Assembly (NCBI GenBank): GCA_002105175.1
Contig: MCGE01000007.1
Span: forward strand, 248,001-312,000
Length of the DNA stretch: 64,000 nt
Direction: 5' to 3'
From: Absidia repens
Taxonomy: Eukaryota > Mucoromycota > Mucoromycetes > Mucorales > Cunninghamellaceae
The first letter of the stretch is position 1; the number at the start of each line of letters is the position of its first letter. The notes beneath the pieces are model-generated. The model was not told where the DNA came from. It made no database searches and saw only the letters and a program-made list of their open reading frames with translations. Positions 63,953-64,000 of the stretch are shown here, in pieces. The translations under genes were made by a program, and so were the position numbers.

Positions 63953-64000
63953 CTAAAGAAAGGTTTTGTACGCAAAAGAAAAAAGAAAAGTAATAATAAT

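Overview
The window is nuclear DNA of a filamentous fungus, most likely an early-diverging Mucoromycota (Mucorales-like) species; the genus cannot be fixed from sequence alone. Evidence: dense protein genes with many short (50-110 bp) GT-AG introns, AT-rich spacers full of A/T homopolymers, fungal gene families (DASH subunit Ask1, QCR9, CWC2, a pepsin-like protease with a secretory prepropeptide), plus families uncommon in ascomycete yeasts (a WNK kinase, a FAR1-type DNA-binding protein, HID1).

Layout. 0-13 kb: 3' end of a condensin CAP-G gene (+), a repeat-bearing spacer, WNK kinase (-), CRAL-TRIO lipid-binding protein (-), mitochondrial ATP synthase alpha (+), NOP16 (+, two apparent frameshifts), 92 perfect ACACAT hexamers, and QCR9 (-). 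13-17 kb: gene-free, with two ~1 kb repeat copies facing each other. 17-27 kb: G-protein alpha (+, with a GC-AG intron), homeodomain protein (-), HID1 (+, six apparent frameshifts), UBA-UAS-UBX protein (+, one apparent frameshift). 28-35 kb: CWC2 (-), Ask1 (-), RRP6 (+). 35-45 kb: repeat copy, eL34 (-), aspartic protease (-), family-2 glycosyltransferase (-), CDC25/rhodanese-like phosphatase (+). 45-50 kb: repeat-rich spacer with two more full copies. 50-54 kb: membrane-anchored M24 peptidase (-) and FAR1-domain protein (-). 54-58.7 kb: spacer with a repeat fragment, an orphan exon-like ORF and an initiator tRNA-Met. 58.7-63 kb: all four core histones as divergent pairs H3/H4 and H2A/H2B. The window ends inside VPS25 (-).

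Most genes are unrelated housekeeping genes; the only obvious functional cluster is the histone locus, and mitochondrial respiration is represented twice (ATP1, QCR9). The most unusual content is a dispersed ~1 kb repeat family (nine full or partial copies) with a conserved CACGTGGGCGGG-type core and internal tandem sub-repeats, which I cannot assign to a known transposon class. All exon coordinates were joined by hand from reading-frame continuity and splice consensus.
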